DNA of 64,000 nt from Symsagittifera roscoffensis (Eukaryota > Xenacoelomorpha > Acoela > Convolutidae): contig NC_087065.1 of assembly GCF_963678635.1 (NCBI RefSeq), positions 4,921,209-4,985,208 on the forward strand. The letters run 5' to 3'. The first letter of the stretch is position 1. Every line of letters begins with the position of its first letter. Both the position numbers and the translations under genes were made by a program. Positions 61,336 to 64,000 of the stretch are shown piece by piece. The notes beneath the pieces are model-generated. The model was not told the DNA's origin and did not search any database. It saw only the letters and a list, made by a program, of their open reading frames with translations.

Positions 61336-61440
61336 ATGCAGATACTTGATGGATCACAATATCCCATAGTCTGTTCTCTCCGAGTCGCAGAACCTGATGC
61401 TGATATAATTGTTCCGATCATTGAAATTTGTATTCGGGTG
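61336..61440 (+). other. Possible small exon
   Basis: After an ATATAG, an ATG opens MQILDGSQYPIVCSLRVAEP and continues DADIIVPIIEICIR up to CGG|GTGTGT, a plausible donor. It sits where a relative of the membrane exon could lie with respect to the intron-like segment that follows, but has no clear similarity to it. Confidence 0.2.
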
Positions 61441-62580
61441 TGTTTTAGTGTCTTTTTCTTCTTTTTGTTTTTAACGCAAAATCAGGTGAAAGAAAAAATC
61501 GTCAGAATGGGTCGAGTAATATATCATAAAAAATCCCTTTCAATCGTGATTCGAACGCCATTAACAATTTTCAAAAAATTATCCCAATTTTGAAAAAAAA
61601 ACGAGTTTGAAACTTTTGAGCGGTTTTGTATGTTCGAGCAACCAACAGCTAATATTGAGCTAGTGAAGCAATCAGCAACGGTTGTGATATATAAAATAGC
61701 CTTTAAGTTATTTTTATATATAACCTAAAAGCAAAACTCGTTACTAAAAGCATAACTAGTTTTGAAAGCTTGAGCAAGACTGCTCCTATCCGGGCAAAGC
61801 GTTAAATGTTCAGACTGCCTTTTGAGCTCTAAGGAGTTTTGTTCGCCTGAAGGAAATTTATAAAAATTTCAAAAAAGAGCAAGTAAGAACTATGTAAAAG
61901 ACAAAAAAGTTTTTTTTTTATCATATAGCAGTTTTAAACCAACTAGCGTGCCTCAATTAAACTTGGGACGTAAAAAAAATTCGACGAAAATGGCTAGTCA
62001 AAAAATGTCTGGAGAAAAAAAAACCACTGTGCAAATTATTTAATATAGTGCAAATTAATGTGCAATTATACAACGCTGATTTAAATTATCCGGACAGAAG
62101 GAATTTTGCAATTTAAATTGCACAAATTAAATTACAATTTAGTTTCGCAAATAAAATTGGAAAAAAAATTATCGCAAATTTCCCCAATTAAATTGCACAA
62201 AAATAATTTTAAGCAACTTTGACTTCATCATTTTTTGTCTAAAGTCAACTCAATTTGAGAAAAACGTTTCAATTTTCAAGTTTTATTCTTTTGGTCCCGT
62301 TCATTTAAATCAGCATTGTATAAAATAATTTGATTTTTTCTTCATTTTCTTGTTTGTTATTCTTTTTTTTTATGAATAACTGTTGTCGATTATTCCTAAT
62401 TCATTAACTTTCTACGCGTATTTATACTTCTCTCAACACATCACGCACAAAAAACGACAATAATTTTCAGAAAAAAAAATCGGTTCGGAATGTGGTCGGA
62501 ATATTCTGTGCTATTTTACTTCCGCAGCAACCGTCTATCCTTCGTTTTTTTCTTTCTTTTTTTTTGTCTTTCTTTTTCTT
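61420..62580. repeat. Segment paralogous to intron 2 of the membrane-protein gene
   Basis: Matches 11,103-11,170 and 11,568-11,770 in the same order and orientation (see that entry). The space between the blocks is larger here, partly because of the TA-flanked element at 62,071 and a GGGCAAAGC repeat near 61,793. Confidence 0.4.
62071..62318. mobile_element. TA-flanked MITE (248 bp)
   Basis: Ends CAACGCTGATTTAAAT and ATTTAAATCAGCATTG are inverted repeats continuing inward to CCGGAC/GTCCCG. TA flanks both sides. No transposase. Related to the longer element at 60,354. Confidence 0.65.
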
Positions 62581-62808
62581 TTTTTGTTTTTTCCTTTGTT
62601 TCTTTCATCACGCGAACTTTATTTTTACAAGGAATTTTATACAAAAAAAAACACCACGATTTTGACAATTCTTTTTTAGAAATAGAAGCAATTTTTAGTC
62701 CCATCCCCCCAACGCTTAGCTGATTTTGAAGAAGTATTGAAAAAGCATGGCGAATTGAGTGCATGTGCATTTGTAAGTGTTTCCTTTCTTTTTTTTTTAC
62801 CGATGCTA

Positions 62809-62994
62809 GGTAAATAGGACGACCGACCTTTAGGACGACAAGACGTTAAAAGTTATTACATGTGAAATGGGCGGGCAGTTCGAATTTAAGCTGTTTAAAT
62901 TTCTCAGAAATACAATGTGGAGAATTGCGTGTAGCGTCGTCTTAAAGTCCCATCAAAAACGGTTGTCGTCTTAACGGCTGTCGTCTCATTTGCC
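62809..62994. mobile_element. Imperfect inverted-repeat element (186 bp)
   Basis: Left GGTAAATAGGACGAC and right GTCGTCTCATTTGCC are inverted. Further GTCGTCTTAA words near the right end and AGGACGACA near the left extend the arms. No target duplication could be fixed. Confidence 0.4.
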
Positions 62995-63260
62995 GGTCAC
63001 CCCTTTTACCAACTTGGCGTGAACAAATTTAATGCAGCTTAACCGATCGACTCTTTCAGGGAATCTAATTCAGTTACATGCGTGCTCCAATACTGTCTGC
63101 CGTTTCCTTTCCATTTTTTTGCATTATAATTCCCTTGGCCGAACTATTAAACGGCCGAACATTTTAAAACATTCAACGTCAAATCAAGTGTCCAACGCGC
63201 TCTGATTTTTAAGGTTATTTCTTTTTCGAATTTTCAAACCTGAACTGTAATAGGCTAGTA

Positions 63261-63620
63261 GGGTCTTTTCGGTTATAATCCCCTTAAATTATGAAAAAAT
63301 GAAATGAAAATTTGTATTATACAATTGGGACACTGTTACTAGGAAATGCACTATAATATAATGGGACTGCTAAAAACGAACCATTTTTTTCTTATTTGAG
63401 TCTCAAACTGACTTTTTTCTCCAATTTTCGCCATTTTTCCGAGCATAAATTTCAATAAAATGCGCTTTTAATTGTCCTTAATGCGCATTTTTTGCCAGTT
63501 TCTAGCTTGATTTAACACTCGGGATATCAGCTCGACATTTTTAAGGAAAATCAGTCAAGCTTTGAAAGAACATTTTTCATTTTTTTTCCATCATTTAAGG
63601 GGGTATAATCGAAACGACCC
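63261..63620. mobile_element. 360-bp non-autonomous transposon with perfect 8-bp target duplication
   Basis: GGGTCTTTTCGGTTATAA... at the left and ...TTATAATCGAAACGACCC-type sequence at the right form 29-bp inverted ends with about four mismatches. GGCTAGTA flanks both sides exactly (63,253-63,260 and 63,621-63,628). The interior matches the decayed repeat at 26,345-26,810. Eight-base duplications fit hAT or P-like elements. Confidence 0.75.
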
Positions 63621-63628
63621 GGCTAGTA

Positions 63629-64000
63629 TAACTTTCGATTTTTTGGTCCTTCGGCGATGGTAGGTATTTCCCTCCAGTTCTTTTCATTTTCCAGTTTTTA
63701 CAAACCCGCATAGAAAATGCACGGTTTTTTTTACAAAAGCTCTTTGGCACTTGAGGCATTCTCCGATTTGTTTATGATACACCTTTTTGTCAACCGACAG
63801 ACTTGAATTAGAAATTCTTCCCGTACGGTTAAAGTGTCATTTTTATGCTGCCAAAGTCAAAGATCAATATTTCATTAACTATTTATAGCATCTTGCTCAT
63901 TCATTACTAAAACTGTGGATCGCATTTCAAACCTACGTTTTTTTTCGCATTTAGACTTGATATAAACTTAATTTTTGAAAACTAGCGGTCATTAAAAAAT
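63629..64000. other. Right end, no feature seen
   Basis: AT-rich sequence without a credible gene or repeat. Confidence 0.4.

Noticed and set aside
62516-62770. 84-codon minus frame rich in Lys/Glu
   Set aside because: It is produced by a long T/C-rich tract on the plus strand.
1-64000. CRISPR arrays, operons, rRNA
   Set aside because: No regularly spaced short repeats with unique spacers, no compact gene strings and no rRNA-like conserved blocks were seen; the window is eukaryotic.

Overview
The window looks like nuclear DNA of an invertebrate animal. It is AT-rich, with GT-AG introns and small exons. It is crowded with short inverted-repeat elements and carries decayed BEL/Pao-type LTR retrotransposons, a group known from metazoans. 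There is no bacterial-style gene packing, and I see no rRNA, convincing tRNA or CRISPR array. I cannot name the species. All statements come from reading the sequence by eye; no search or alignment program was run.

Region 1 (1-15.6 kb) is the most gene-like. Two spliced genes, at about 2.7-3.4 kb and 8.1-15.3 kb, appear to encode paralogous small single-pass membrane proteins that I do not recognise. Each has a basic N-terminus, a glycine/valine/isoleucine membrane segment, an acidic Ser/Asn-rich stalk with N-glycosylation sequons, and a separate last exon carrying a conserved NYEDWC...GDP.P...FPD...FL.AC domain. Intron positions and phases (phase 1 on both sides of the membrane exon) agree in the two genes. 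Around them lie decayed reading frames (1.0-2.3, 5.0-5.9 and 6.7-7.1 kb), a 56-bp degenerate tandem repeat (4.5-4.9 kb), a 345-bp tandem array inside a hAT-like inverted-repeat element (8.57-9.99 kb) and several small inverted-repeat elements.

Region 2 (15,607-58,306) is a staggered tandem segmental duplication. Units 1 (15,607-31,727) and 2 (31,728-47,850) are almost identical 16.1-kb copies. Unit 3 (48,571-58,306) repeats only the right part of unit 2 plus its 0.72-kb tail. Its first 4.1 kb is nearly identical to unit 2, but from about 52.67 kb it is clearly more diverged, so the array is a mosaic of two ages. Each full unit carries a 6.44-kb plus-strand BEL/Pao element with 242-bp LTRs, a 6-bp target-site duplication, and broken gag, protease, RT, RNase H and integrase. 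Each also carries, on the minus strand, the gag part of a second BEL/Pao-like element. The elements were dead before the 16-kb duplication, because nearly all stops, frameshifts and the loss of the RT catalytic motif are shared.

Region 3 (58.3-64 kb) holds no gene I can support. It contains a 234-bp tandem repeat, at least four inverted-repeat transposon relics (one with a perfect 8-bp target duplication) and a segment resembling the intron of the second membrane-protein gene, which hints that a third locus of the family may lie beyond the right edge.
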